NCBI GenBank assembly: GCA_964538375.1
Contig: CAZIFQ010000006.1
Location: forward strand, 82,814 to 146,813
Source of the DNA: JAUUZQ01 sp964538375
Lineage (GTDB): Bacteria > Bacteroidota > Bacteroidia > Bacteroidales > GCA-2748055
DNA length: 64,000 nucleotides
Direction of reading: 5' to 3'
Under the pieces are notes generated by a model. That model searched no databases and had not been told where the DNA came from. It was given only the letters and a program-made list of their open reading frames with translations. Shown here piece after piece: positions 25,076 to 35,200 of the stretch. A program made the position numbers and the translations under genes. How positions within the stretch are numbered: the first letter of the stretch is position 1; each line of letters opens with the position of its first letter.

Positions 25076-25576
25076 ATGAAAAAGATTGCTTTCATAATAC
25101 TATTATTCTCAGGGCTACTATACCAATGCCAGGAGCCGCCTGTATATCCTGATCAGCCAATCATCGACTATGATAGTTTTTTTCTGTATATCAGCGTTAA
25201 TAGTCTGGACCAGGAAGTGCTTACCGGACAAGTAAATTTCAGCATCACGGATGGAGATGGAAACATAGGTTTTGAGCCGGATACTACCACTGCTGATCTC
25301 CCTGATAGTGTCAGGTATAATCTTTTTCTACAATTGTATGACTACCAGGATGGAGATTATGTTGAAGTTCCCGAGGAAGAGGGTGGTTATCTGAAATACA
25401 TCATTCCATACATTAACAAACAACCACTGATAGGCACTATTTCTGTTACCATAGAATATCCGATCATTGAGTACGATACTATCTTCTATACCTTCTTTCT
25501 TTACGACAGGGATTTTAACCGTAGTAATATCGACACAACTGATGTCAGGATACTATATGACCCTGATGAAGAATAG
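25076..25576 (+). CDS. hypothetical lipoprotein
   Basis: A 166-residue protein with a lipoprotein signal (MKKIAFIILLFSGLLYQC, lipid-modified Cys18). The mature part is acidic and Asp/Tyr-rich, with ITDGDGNIGFEPDTTTADLP near residues 60-80 and a beta-rich pattern of TVEYPII / FYTFFLYDRDF. DGDGNIGF is a common phrase in uncharacterised Bacteroidota cell-surface lipoproteins. I do not recognise a named domain or function. It stands alone after der, and is convergent with the large regulator at 25663. Confidence 0.7.
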   Translation: MKKIAFIILLFSGLLYQCQEPPVYPDQPIIDYDSFFLYISVNSLDQEVLTGQVNFSITDGDGNIGFEPDTTTADLPDSVRYNLFLQLYDYQDGDYVEVPEEEGGYLKYIIPYINKQPLIGTISVTIEYPIIEYDTIFYTFFLYDRDFNRSNIDTTDVRILYDPDEE

Positions 25577-25662
25577 TTTACAACAATTCTGTTTGGAACG
25601 ATATGCCGAGCGGAAACGAATTATGGAGCCAAGGTGAAAAAATTATTTTCAGAGCTTAAAAG

Positions 25663-28600
25663 CTAAATCTTAACTCCCATAAATAAAACGTCGTCCACCT
25701 GTTCGAGATCTTCTTTCCAAAGGAAGAAATTACTCTTGATGTAATTGTACTGGTCCTCCATCGGCTTATCATGAATATCTCGCAAGAGATTCTTCAATCT
25801 AACCATTTTGAATTTACGGCCCAGGGGACCACCAAACTGATCAGGATAACCATCAGAGAACATATATACGATATCTCCCTTATTCAATTGGAACTGCTGA
25901 TTGTCGAACTCTTTAGTTGCATGCTCATCATCCAGTTGTCCACCAACTGAACTCCGGCTTCCTTTTACATAGATCTGCTCACCATTGAGATAGAGAATCA
26001 CGGGCCGCATAGCTGAACTGACAGAGAACATATTGGTTTTCAGATCGAACTCAGCAACAATGATATCCATTCCATCATTAGATCCGTCTGTCTCCATGTT
26101 TTGATTCAGTGCTTCACGTACTTCCAGGTCAAGTGTCCTGAGGACATCTGATGGTTTTTTCACATCAGGCCTCAGACAGATATCCTTAATCAAAGTAGTA
26201 CCAATCATTGACATGAATGCACCGGGCACTCCATGTCCTGTAGAGTCGGCACAAACAATCAAAAACTTATCTTCACCAAGCCGATCGTACCAATAGAAAT
26301 CTCCACTCACAATATCCCTCGGTTGATAAAATACAAATGAACCAGAGAAAGTATTGTGCAACTTCTTAATAGGCGGTAATATGCTGGCCTGGATACGTTG
26401 TGCATAGTTGATACTATCAGTAATATCCCTGTTCTTGGTCTCAATCTCTTCTTTCTGATGTATTACCTCACGGGTCCTCACATCCAGCTGTGTTTCGAGG
26501 TATTCCTGCAGCGCTTTCTGTTTTCTCTCCCTGATTTTAATAATTAAGAATACGCTGAAAATGGCTACAACGATAAGCGTAACAATGAACCACCATGCCT
26601 TCCATATAGGAATTTTAACAGAAATATTCAGACTCAGTGGTTCTTCACTGCAATTGCTATTTCCATCGCATGCTTTAAGTAAAAAAGTATACTGACCATC
26701 CTCAATCCGGGGGTACCTGGCAAAAGTCTCACGGGTGGGTTCAGACCAATCCAGGTCGAAACCCTCCAGCTTATATTGGTAAGTAACCTGTTCCGGGCTG
26801 CTCAGGTTTATTCCAACAAAATCGATGCGAATCTTATAAGCCCCATAAGGCAATTTGATATCCGCAGATGTATCATAGATTGAGTCAGAGATATTCAATT
26901 GTACAACACTCAATCGTGGAGCAATAGTATCTTTCCTCGCCCTCTTTGAGTCGTATACAATTAAACCATCGTTTGTACCAAAGAATACAACCCCATCCTC
27001 ATTGACATTTATGGAGCGATAAAGAATATCTGAAGTGAATCCTGTCTCAGGTCCAAAAACAGAAATATTTCTTGTTTCAGGATCTATTTTGCTAAGACCC
27101 AGTCGGTGACCAACCCAAACTTGTCCGTTGGGATCAATTCCGACTGCGTAAGTATACTTCGCTTTCAGTCCATTGTCAGTGCTAAATGCTGCAATAGAGT
27201 CACTGTCGAATTTAAAAACACCATCTTCCTTAGTTGTGGCCCAAATATTTTCCTGCGCATCAATAGTCATATCTACAAATTCTAGCTTAGGATCTCCTTG
27301 TAGTGTGTAACTTTCGTCCTTAGTTATACAATATAACCCACTTGATCGTGTAGCTATCCAGACCTCACCTTCATGATCAATCATAATATCATTAATCACA
27401 TTATGAGGTAAGCCGGTATTTGTACTTCGATGATCAATAGCGCCATTCTTCAGGTCTACAGAATAAACACCATTATTTGTTGCAAGCCAGATGGTGTTCT
27501 CATCACCATCGATGGCGTTAATTGAATTTCCAAGAGAGTTATCTGCTTTGAAAAACGGAATCAATCTTTGAGAACCATTTTTAAGAAGATAAACGCCTGA
27601 ATATTCCAGGGCAACATATAAATTTTTATCAGCGTCCAAAAATAAATCTGTTATTTTATCATTTGGAAGCCCATTTACTGTCGTATACACTCTCCTGTCT
27701 GAAACCTTATCTCTATTAATCCAAATCAGCCCCGCTTCTGATCCAAACCAGTTGTCTATTCCCTTGGTACAAATTGCAGAGATCGCAGGAATATCCTGAT
27801 CCTGTTCAAAACTATAAAAGGTAAACGCCTGGTCGCGTAACACTGCAATACCGCTACCCTGGGATGCAAACCAAATATTTCCTTCATCATCCTGAAAGAT
27901 ATCCTTAATGTAAAGTTCAGGCAAACCACTTTTCTCGTTAAAAAACAGTTTGTCTGTCAACTCACCGGCTTCATCTACACGAAATCTATAAACGCCATAT
28001 CCATAATCACTTATCCATAAATACCCCTTGTCGCCAGTGTAGATTGAATTAATGCTGCTGTAGCCAATTCCCTGGCCAATACCAATCTGTGTTACCACAT
28101 ATTCTTCCAAATCCCCACCTTTACCGGAAATCATAAACATGCCCTCATCCTCGGTTCCTATCCAATAAGTATCAGGTACCTGCCCTGATACAATAGTTTG
28201 AATTCTGGCAAATGGCAAACCGGGAATGAGTCCTATTTCAGAAAAGTATATAGAATCGTTTCCTCTTGTATAGAGAGACAATCCATCGAATCCCCCCACT
28301 AATAATTTACCATCGTCCATCAGGTATGCTTTTGAAACAAACTTACCCGGGAATGAATTTGTATCATAGGTCATGGTCATGTCTGATCCAATGATAATTA
28401 GCCCGGTGGACTGGGTCATTGCCAGGATATCTCCTGATTTATCCTCAACAAAACCTACAATATTAGATTTGGAATCTTCTTCTGGTTCCAGCACAGTAAA
28501 CTTAACACCATCAAAGTAGCTGATAAATCCATCCATATAGCCAAACCAGACCCTGCCTTTGCTATCAATAAAACTGGTCTGTGCGATGGAAGAAGGGAGT

Positions 28601-28818
28601 TGATCTCCAAGAAAATTTGAAGTGAAATTTTTTCCATCAAAACGACATAGCCCTTGTGTTGTAGCAATCCACAAAAAACCATGTGAATCCTGGTTCATGT
28701 TATAGGTAGATTCATGGCACAGCCCATCTTCAATACCAAATCGCATGATCTGAAAAGATTGTCCAAACAGCGCTGCTGAAAGGGTAAAAAATGTAACTAG
28801 CAAAAGAAATCTTTTCAT
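25663..28818 (-). CDS. two-component-regulator-propeller protein with SpoIIE/PP2C phosphatase domain
   Basis: A 1051-residue transmembrane signalling protein. After a signal peptide (MKRFLLLVTFFTLSAALFGQ) come many propeller repeats of the form (D).xGxxWxAT..GL..(F/Y)DG (about 25-650; first example SHGFLWIATTQGLCRFDGK), a Y_Y_Y domain (about 680-760, YKLEGFDLDWSEPT), one membrane helix (about 770-790), a coiled coil (KQKALQEYLETQLDVRTREV), and a PP2C-type SpoIIE phosphatase from about 825 (PRDIVSGDFYWYD, CADSTGHGVPGAFMS, MFSDGYPDQFGG). It would sense an extracytoplasmic signal and dephosphorylate a cytoplasmic partner, classically an anti-sigma-antagonist protein; none is encoded nearby. It is the last gene of the T9SS-linked cluster. 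Confidence 0.93.
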   Translation of the reverse strand: MKRFLLLVTFFTLSAALFGQSFQIMRFGIEDGLCHESTYNMNQDSHGFLWIATTQGLCRFDGKNFTSNFLGDQLPSSIAQTSFIDSKGRVWFGYMDGFISYFDGVKFTVLEPEEDSKSNIVGFVEDKSGDILAMTQSTGLIIIGSDMTMTYDTNSFPGKFVSKAYLMDDGKLLVGGFDGLSLYTRGNDSIYFSEIGLIPGLPFARIQTIVSGQVPDTYWIGTEDEGMFMISGKGGDLEEYVVTQIGIGQGIGYSSINSIYTGDKGYLWISDYGYGVYRFRVDEAGELTDKLFFNEKSGLPELYIKDIFQDDEGNIWFASQGSGIAVLRDQAFTFYSFEQDQDIPAISAICTKGIDNWFGSEAGLIWINRDKVSDRRVYTTVNGLPNDKITDLFLDADKNLYVALEYSGVYLLKNGSQRLIPFFKADNSLGNSINAIDGDENTIWLATNNGVYSVDLKNGAIDHRSTNTGLPHNVINDIMIDHEGEVWIATRSSGLYCITKDESYTLQGDPKLEFVDMTIDAQENIWATTKEDGVFKFDSDSIAAFSTDNGLKAKYTYAVGIDPNGQVWVGHRLGLSKIDPETRNISVFGPETGFTSDILYRSINVNEDGVVFFGTNDGLIVYDSKRARKDTIAPRLSVVQLNISDSIYDTSADIKLPYGAYKIRIDFVGINLSSPEQVTYQYKLEGFDLDWSEPTRETFARYPRIEDGQYTFLLKACDGNSNCSEEPLSLNISVKIPIWKAWWFIVTLIVVAIFSVFLIIKIRERKQKALQEYLETQLDVRTREVIHQKEEIETKNRDITDSINYAQRIQASILPPIKKLHNTFSGSFVFYQPRDIVSGDFYWYDRLGEDKFLIVCADSTGHGVPGAFMSMIGTTLIKDICLRPDVKKPSDVLRTLDLEVREALNQNMETDGSNDGMDIIVAEFDLKTNMFSVSSAMRPVILYLNGEQIYVKGSRSSVGGQLDDEHATKEFDNQQFQLNKGDIVYMFSDGYPDQFGGPLGRKFKMVRLKNLLRDIHDKPMEDQYNYIKSNFFLWKEDLEQVDDVLFMGVKI

Positions 28819-28835
28819 TCGGCGGGTATTAATGA

Positions 28836-29807
28836 CTAATCAATGGGCTCAGCGATAACAGAATACTTATATTTTGGAACTCCGCCAATTGGACTGGTAT
28901 AGAATGGCATGGTCTCGTTAAACTGATTTCTAACATTCACAACCACATTATTATTTCGTATTGGCGTTGGGTTACCTTTCTTTTTCGCAAATTGAAAGTC
29001 ATACGATGTTTTCTTCTCTTCCTCAATCACCTTTATTTCATCATTTTCCCAATCATCCTCATGTGAAACAGGCACTCTTTGCCCCTGTCTTTCTCTGGAA
29101 ACAACAATAATGTCTCCATCACCGTCCCAATCGAAATTTGAGATTTTTACGGTAATTGTATTCTCATCGATATAAGGATAGATGTGTGATACTTCGCTAT
29201 TATCATTGTGCATTCTGAATGAATACTCATAAGCGAAGGCATTGGCTCCTTCAATCGGAATATTTTCTGTTCCACTAGTGCTCATATAGTAGTTATACAT
29301 ATTGCCATCATCACCTGATATTCCTTCGCAGATAACTTTGAAGATATAGCTGTCAAAAATATCAAGATACTCTCCCTCTGCAGGATTGAAAGGGCCAAAG
29401 GTGTACCATTGCTTATCATATCTCGGGTTTTCACCAAATACCTTCATGGCCATGAGGGTGCCACTTTTGTAATCTCCGATGGGACTTGTTTCCCTTGCAT
29501 CAACTTCAGAATGACATCTGTCACCTCCATATACTTCAAACTTGCATTGTGAATTCCATTGTCCAGCAATTTCATCTATTTCTCCCCCGGTATCCGGATC
29601 AAAAACCCTTATAAAAACCTGTTGTTTGAAATCTTTGGGAATTTGAAAGAAAAAAGCTTGCGAAAAATCATCATCACCCCAGCTTGTCTCGGCCAAATTA
29701 CCAAATGTCATCAAATGCGGAATATTTTCTTCCTTATTTGGAACGGGCTGTGAATACGCTATGTGAGCGATAGAGAGAGATAATATTATTAGAAAGAATT
29801 TCTTCAT
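28836..29807 (-). CDS. hypothetical secreted protein of the T9SS-linked cluster
   Basis: From the ATG at 29807 it is 323 residues with signal peptide MKKFFLIILSLSIAHIAYSQ. The mature part begins PVPNKEENIPHLMTFGNLAETSWGDDD in parts and is beta-rich and acidic, with DFDWDGDGDIIVVSRE near residue 240 (a calcium-loop-like DxDxDG) and FYTSPIGGVPKYKYSVIAEPID at the end. I do not recognise the family. Starts at 29816 or 29831 are also possible. It lies 17 bases before the propeller-SpoIIE gene and after the PD40/PKD gene, so it is probably exported and used in the same surface process. Confidence 0.65.
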   Translation of the reverse strand: MKKFFLIILSLSIAHIAYSQPVPNKEENIPHLMTFGNLAETSWGDDDFSQAFFFQIPKDFKQQVFIRVFDPDTGGEIDEIAGQWNSQCKFEVYGGDRCHSEVDARETSPIGDYKSGTLMAMKVFGENPRYDKQWYTFGPFNPAEGEYLDIFDSYIFKVICEGISGDDGNMYNYYMSTSGTENIPIEGANAFAYEYSFRMHNDNSEVSHIYPYIDENTITVKISNFDWDGDGDIIVVSRERQGQRVPVSHEDDWENDEIKVIEEEKKTSYDFQFAKKKGNPTPIRNNNVVVNVRNQFNETMPFYTSPIGGVPKYKYSVIAEPID

Positions 29808-29885
29808 TAGGTTCATTTTACTCGATTTCATAAAAATATACAAAATTCGTGCAAATTAAAACAAAACATTCCAAGGAAGAGAAAT

Positions 29886-31280
29886 CTAATCAGCAGGAAG
29901 GACTGTTATTTCTTTAAAAACAGCTTTATTATCCGGTTCTTTTCTGACGTCCTCTTTAATTATCAGAACTACTTCTTTTATACCAGGGGAAGTATACTGA
30001 TGACTTGCAGTCTTGCCTTTATCTTTCATACCATCTCCAAAATCCCAATAATATCCCTCAATTGGAAAATTTGGAAGGTATGTATCTCTTGCATTAAAAT
30101 TCATCACTTCATTTACCTTTACAGTATCCTGGCATACGAAAACCGGTTGCTCAATTCTACGGATTGGAAGAAAGAGGTTTCCCACATCATATTCGGTAGT
30201 ATCGGTAACCTTGTTATGCACATTGAAACTTAAATAGTAATCACCCTGTTTTGGAAATTGAAAGATGACCTCATGACCCGGAATGTGCAGCGTATCATTG
30301 ATTACCCATTCATATTCGAACATAGAATAATCAATGGTGTCCAATGAATTTTCTTTGAGACGATATTTCCACCTGTTACGTTGAATAGGGCGTGGGTTTT
30401 CAATTTTTGGATAGTCCGTAAAGAACCTGTATATATCCCATGAGCCTCCTCTTCGTGTAAAATATCCCTCGGTATAATCTTCAGACATCACCAGGGAATA
30501 ATCATCGGCCCGGGAATTGAACCTTTCTAATGGCCTGGCATCCAACCAATCACCCATAAAATTATCGCAATAAAAAATATCATAATCACCCCTGGAACCA
30601 TGTCCCTGGCTACTAAAATAGAGTTTGCCGCTTACATGAAGAAAGGGGAATAAATCATTAGAGGAAGAATTAATTTTATCACCCATATTCACAGGGGTGC
30701 TCCAACTGTTATTTTTGAATCTTGATACATAAATATCAAAGCCACCAAGTGAACTTTCAAAATCCGCTGCAAAATATAATGTTTTACCGTCCGGAGACAG
30801 GAAAGGAGTAGTAATAGTGTACTCGGGATCATTGTGTTCAAATTCCCTGATATTCACCCACTCATCATTCTCAAAATCTGCAAAAAGCAATTTTAAATTA
30901 GTATTGTTCTTATCCCTGGATTCTGCTCGGTACATTCTTGAAAAACAGATCAAGCTCTCATCTGCAGTAATTGTAAGCGGCCCATCCATGAAGGGCGTTT
31001 TCAATGAGTTTGACAATAGTTCAGGGGTTCCCCAGCTACGTTCACCTTTTTTCTCAGCGTAATAAATATCCGTCATGGGCTTACCACTTTCCGTGGTTAG
31101 CTTCCGACTTGCACTTGCAGGACGACCAAGAACGAATATAATTCCATCCTTATATGGAATGGGTGCCAGCTCATCAAATCCCTTTGTTGGAAGACGCAGG
31201 GTTTCATACCTGTAAAAATCCTGGGCACCCAGGTTCAAGGTAAGCAGTAAGAAAATCAATATGTTAAAAATCTTCTTCAA
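29886..31280 (-). CDS. PD40 beta-propeller / PKD-domain secreted protein
   Basis: A 464-residue exported protein. Signal peptide MKKIFNILIFLLLTLNLGAQ. Residues about 30-290 contain WD40-like PD40 repeats (TPFLSPDGKTLYFAADFESS, GGFDIYVSRF, RGDYDIFYCDNF), and residues about 380-464 a PKD domain (GYYWDFGDGMKDKGKTASHQY). PD40 proteins accompany T9SS PorP/SprF proteins in many Bacteroidota; PorE has in addition an OmpA domain, which is missing here. It starts with TTG, six bases after the PorP/SprF stop. A structural periplasmic or surface role is likely. Confidence 0.82.
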   Translation of the reverse strand: MKKIFNILIFLLLTLNLGAQDFYRYETLRLPTKGFDELAPIPYKDGIIFVLGRPASASRKLTTESGKPMTDIYYAEKKGERSWGTPELLSNSLKTPFMDGPLTITADESLICFSRMYRAESRDKNNTNLKLLFADFENDEWVNIREFEHNDPEYTITTPFLSPDGKTLYFAADFESSLGGFDIYVSRFKNNSWSTPVNMGDKINSSSNDLFPFLHVSGKLYFSSQGHGSRGDYDIFYCDNFMGDWLDARPLERFNSRADDYSLVMSEDYTEGYFTRRGGSWDIYRFFTDYPKIENPRPIQRNRWKYRLKENSLDTIDYSMFEYEWVINDTLHIPGHEVIFQFPKQGDYYLSFNVHNKVTDTTEYDVGNLFLPIRRIEQPVFVCQDTVKVNEVMNFNARDTYLPNFPIEGYYWDFGDGMKDKGKTASHQYTSPGIKEVVLIIKEDVRKEPDNKAVFKEITVLPAD

Positions 31281-31286
31281 TTTTCC

Positions 31287-32255
31287 TTAATAATAAAATG
31301 GAATATTTGTTTTCACTGTCTCTCTCAATTCCCACCTGAGTACAAACTCAAAGGCGTTCTTAAAATAAGTATTCTCTGAATTCAGAGAATAGTCATAGGC
31401 AATTCCCATCAGCATTTTATTGTTCAACTGAAAGTTTGCATTGAATGCCACGGAATTTGCTGATTTATACACAACACCAAACCATATTTTCTTATCAAAC
31501 AATCCAAAGTTAACTCCTCCCGCGAAATTCAATGGATCTTCTATCCCATAAAGTACAATAAATGTAGGACTGATACACAGGTTTTCACTGACTGCAAATT
31601 CATAACCTCCTGACAAGACAGCCGTATAATTCTTCAACAATCCAACAAAGCCGGTCGTATCGCTATTGTTAAACAATGAGTCAGAAGAAGGTATTAAACG
31701 TGGTATCGAAAGTCCAACAAACAATTTTTCTGTATAGTAAAGCACACCGGCACCTACATTTGGTTTGACCGCAGTTTGAATATCGTCATGTGGAAACTTT
31801 GGATCATTTGCATGTAAAAAATCATCAGAATAAGTTGCCGTAGTGATGGTTGCTCCTCCATAAATACCCAATGAAAGCCGACCACGCGGTCCAGGGATCC
31901 TGTAAGCATAAGAGCCATAGAACTGGTAATCTGTAAAATGCGTATTGGTACTTGTGCCTATGGGCCATATGATAGTAGGACTATTTTGTATCGAAAGAAA
32001 TCCACCATAGGCAACTTTTTCATTTTTTGAAGGTGTATGAAAAGATCCTTGTGTATAAAAAGGGCCACCGGGATCTTTCACTTTCAATGCACGGGTATAG
32101 AATCCGGCACTCATTACATCTCTCGAGCCGGTGAATGCAGGATTATAGATCATCCAGTTGTGCTGGTAATTGCTCAAATTGGGCAGGTCTTCTTGGGCCT
32201 GTCCCAATAAGGGAAAAGTAAGCACGAATAATATGATCGAAATATATACCCTCAT
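31287..32255 (-). CDS. PorP/SprF family type IX secretion system membrane protein
   Basis: A 322-residue outer-membrane beta-barrel of the PorP/SprF family. Signal peptide MRVYISIILFVLTFPLLGQA, then the defining motif LPNLSNYQHNWMIYNPAFTGSRD (around residues 25-46) with the YNPAxxG signature. SprF is needed for export of the adhesin SprB encoded beside it in Flavobacterium; the same arrangement is seen here, with a large T9SS-sorted protein seven bases upstream. It therefore probably helps secrete or anchor that protein specifically. Confidence 0.93.
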   Translation of the reverse strand: MRVYISIILFVLTFPLLGQAQEDLPNLSNYQHNWMIYNPAFTGSRDVMSAGFYTRALKVKDPGGPFYTQGSFHTPSKNEKVAYGGFLSIQNSPTIIWPIGTSTNTHFTDYQFYGSYAYRIPGPRGRLSLGIYGGATITTATYSDDFLHANDPKFPHDDIQTAVKPNVGAGVLYYTEKLFVGLSIPRLIPSSDSLFNNSDTTGFVGLLKNYTAVLSGGYEFAVSENLCISPTFIVLYGIEDPLNFAGGVNFGLFDKKIWFGVVYKSANSVAFNANFQLNNKMLMGIAYDYSLNSENTYFKNAFEFVLRWELRETVKTNIPFYY

Positions 32256-32262
32256 TCAGTTT

Positions 32263-35200
32263 TTACTGTGTTTTAACTACTATGGTACCTTTTAACTGGT
32301 ACGGTTCTTCTCCGGCATCCTCTGTCATATAAATATTGATGCTATAGAAATATGTGCCATCATCCACGACCTCATCCGGCGAAACAAAAGTTTCATCATC
32401 CTTTCTCGACCCTTTCCACAGAACCTGAATTGGGTCCCCCGGATTCTCACTGCTCACAAATTCTGATATCGTTCCTAATTCCGCCAGGTCGTCTTGATCT
32501 ATCTTTTTCACCAGGGTACCCCAGGTGTTAAAGATGTAACATTCAAAATGATGGGCATTATCCAGCCCTCTTGCAGCCAGTGCGTTATTGTATTCATCAC
32601 CATCAGGAGAAAATCCATCATAAATCTTAAGGTCTAATCTATTGATGGTCAGGCCATCAGTGTATGGGCCGCAAGCTCCGTTTATAACCGTATATAAAAA
32701 ATCATACAACTGAGAACTTTCGAATGCAAATGGTTCATCTATGATCGCAATGGTAGAATTTTCAATATCACCAATACTGCCAATGTTTGTCCATTCAGCT
32801 ATCCCAACCTCCAGCGGATTTGCTTGCAATGACAAGTCATAACTGTCTTGTACGAAAACTTCAACTCTGTCGGTTTTCAGTGTATATGAGCTGACATCCG
32901 GTTCTTTATAATGTACGATTTCAACAAAAGCAGTGTCACTGCATCTTGGTGTTTCAAGCACCCATCCATATTCAAGGATTTCTGATTCAATATCCAGTGT
33001 ACCGAGTGTGGCTACCGTACTTTCAAGATCGACAGGATCAAAAGTTACATCAACATTGCCGGCATACTTAATCCAATGCCCTACTCCTCCCCTGTCAGCT
33101 ATAGATTCTATACTTATAGCTGGGCCGCATACCCCTGTATCGAGTGGCATTATCTCGGCATCAGGTGTTTGATACACCTTAATAGAAGCTGAGCCCAGCA
33201 TACTATCGGCAGGAGCAACACAACCATTATTATCCACAATGGCATTCAGTACATATACAAAAGTAGCCGAGTCATCCGTAAATGGCTTATGCTCAATAAT
33301 TCCAGGATTGCTTGTAACATCATCTGTATCAATAGTTCCTGGTCCTTCTTCAGAGGTATATGTCACCTTAATAAAATAGCTTAGCACACCTGTTTCACCT
33401 TCAAGGTCAACTTTTAACTTCGATGATATATCTTCCGATTCACAGATTATAGCATCCTGTGTATCATCCAGGGCCAACACACCGTGTGGCAGCCGCCTGA
33501 CAAACACTTCCAATGGTAATGATGTATCCTCGCAAACACCTGAGCTTACTATTCTTCTCAAGTATTGCAGTTCCGTAACACTCGCTTCAAAATAATTACT
33601 TGTGGAAACAGAAGCATCAACAAAATCACCATCAATTGGAGTTGGGCTTGTCTCCCATTTGAAGAAGTATGTCCCTGCTCCATCACCTCCCAATAATGCT
33701 GGCGAGGAAGTTTCATCTGAACCGATAATACTTAAGTCTGTATCATAACAGATATAAGCAGGATCGTTCTTATCATTAAGATAATTTTCTGCAATTCGAG
33801 GAACAACCGTTGCTTTTATATTATCAGAGTAGGTATCACAGACTTTTCGGCTATCATTAGAAGACCATACTTCTCTCTGGAAATAGGTTGTTGTCAGCAA
33901 AGCTCCCGGGGAGTAACTATCTGGTGTGTCGTTTGTCCCAGCAGCAGCACTAAAATTTGTTCCATCTGTACTGGACCGCCAAAGTGTACTAAAATTGCCA
34001 TCACCACCATCGACAGGATTCGCAGTCAGCACTGGCATAGCAACGTCCTGGCAAATGGTAATATCTGTTGAGATCAAGGCATTATTATTTACAGATGGAA
34101 TAACATTCACAATCAAGATGTCACTTGTATCCTGGCAAACATCGTCAGCCCCGGACAATACAAGGCGCCTGATATACCTTTTTGCAGGGAAGCCGTTAAG
34201 GTTAAAAGGACTATTTACATTATTATAAGTGATTGAATCACCCCAACTAGCTAAATCATCGCTAACCTGCCAGGTATAAGTATAAGTTCCATCTCCTCCT
34301 TCAGGATCGTCAGCGAGAATTCCCGGATCAGGAAATGGGAAACTTTCACAAACTGTATCTTCGGGTGTCAACAGGTCATTATTACTAATCAGCGGCAATA
34401 CCTCAATGGCAAGGACATCTGTTGTATCCTTACATGCATCATCGATTCCTGAATAGAAAACTCTCCTGTAGTATACTGAATTAGTTAATAGCGGGGGCTG
34501 ATAATGTTGCGTTAGTGCGACCTCGGTATAAGGCCCGCCAACCGCCACTGCTTTCTCCCATTTATAGCTAAACAGTGCAGCATCTCCTCCTGTTGGCTTG
34601 GTACCAATCAACTCATCCGGGATCTGGTTTTTACACAATATGGTATCCTGGCTAATGAAATTGAAACCTACAGCAGGAAGTACAGTTACTATTACAGTAT
34701 TACTTGTATCGTCGCAAACGCCGGATCTTATTATCCTGCTATATGAAGTTGTGGTTTCAAGTTCGCGTGGACTATAGCCAACATTGGAATTGTTGGAAAG
34801 AGTATCAGACCAGGTAGCCCCGTCATCGGTACTGTTTATCCAGAAATAGTCGAATTCGGTCCCAAACTTTGCCCCTCCGAGTGTAGAATCAATATTTTGA
34901 ATAAATGGAATGGCTACCAGTCCAAAACACACTGTATCTGAAGCCAGTATACCATTCCCTTCGATTTTCTGAAGAACAGTGTAGGTAATAGATACATCAT
35001 CACCTTCCGTAAGGCCTGCACTGCTAACCACTCTTTGATATTTTGTGGTCATGGTCAGCGGACCTTTGAAATGATAATCCTCAAGGGTATCTTCAGGTTC
35101 ACTGTACCAAACCGAAGCGGTATCAGGCATATACCACCATTGGTAATCATATTGTCCGCTTCCTCCCTTTGGACGGGAAGCGTTGATAGGTGCAGGCCGT

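Noticed and set aside
28836..31280. Possible split of one longer surface protein into two genes
   Set aside because: Each has its own signal peptide and stop and different domain content.
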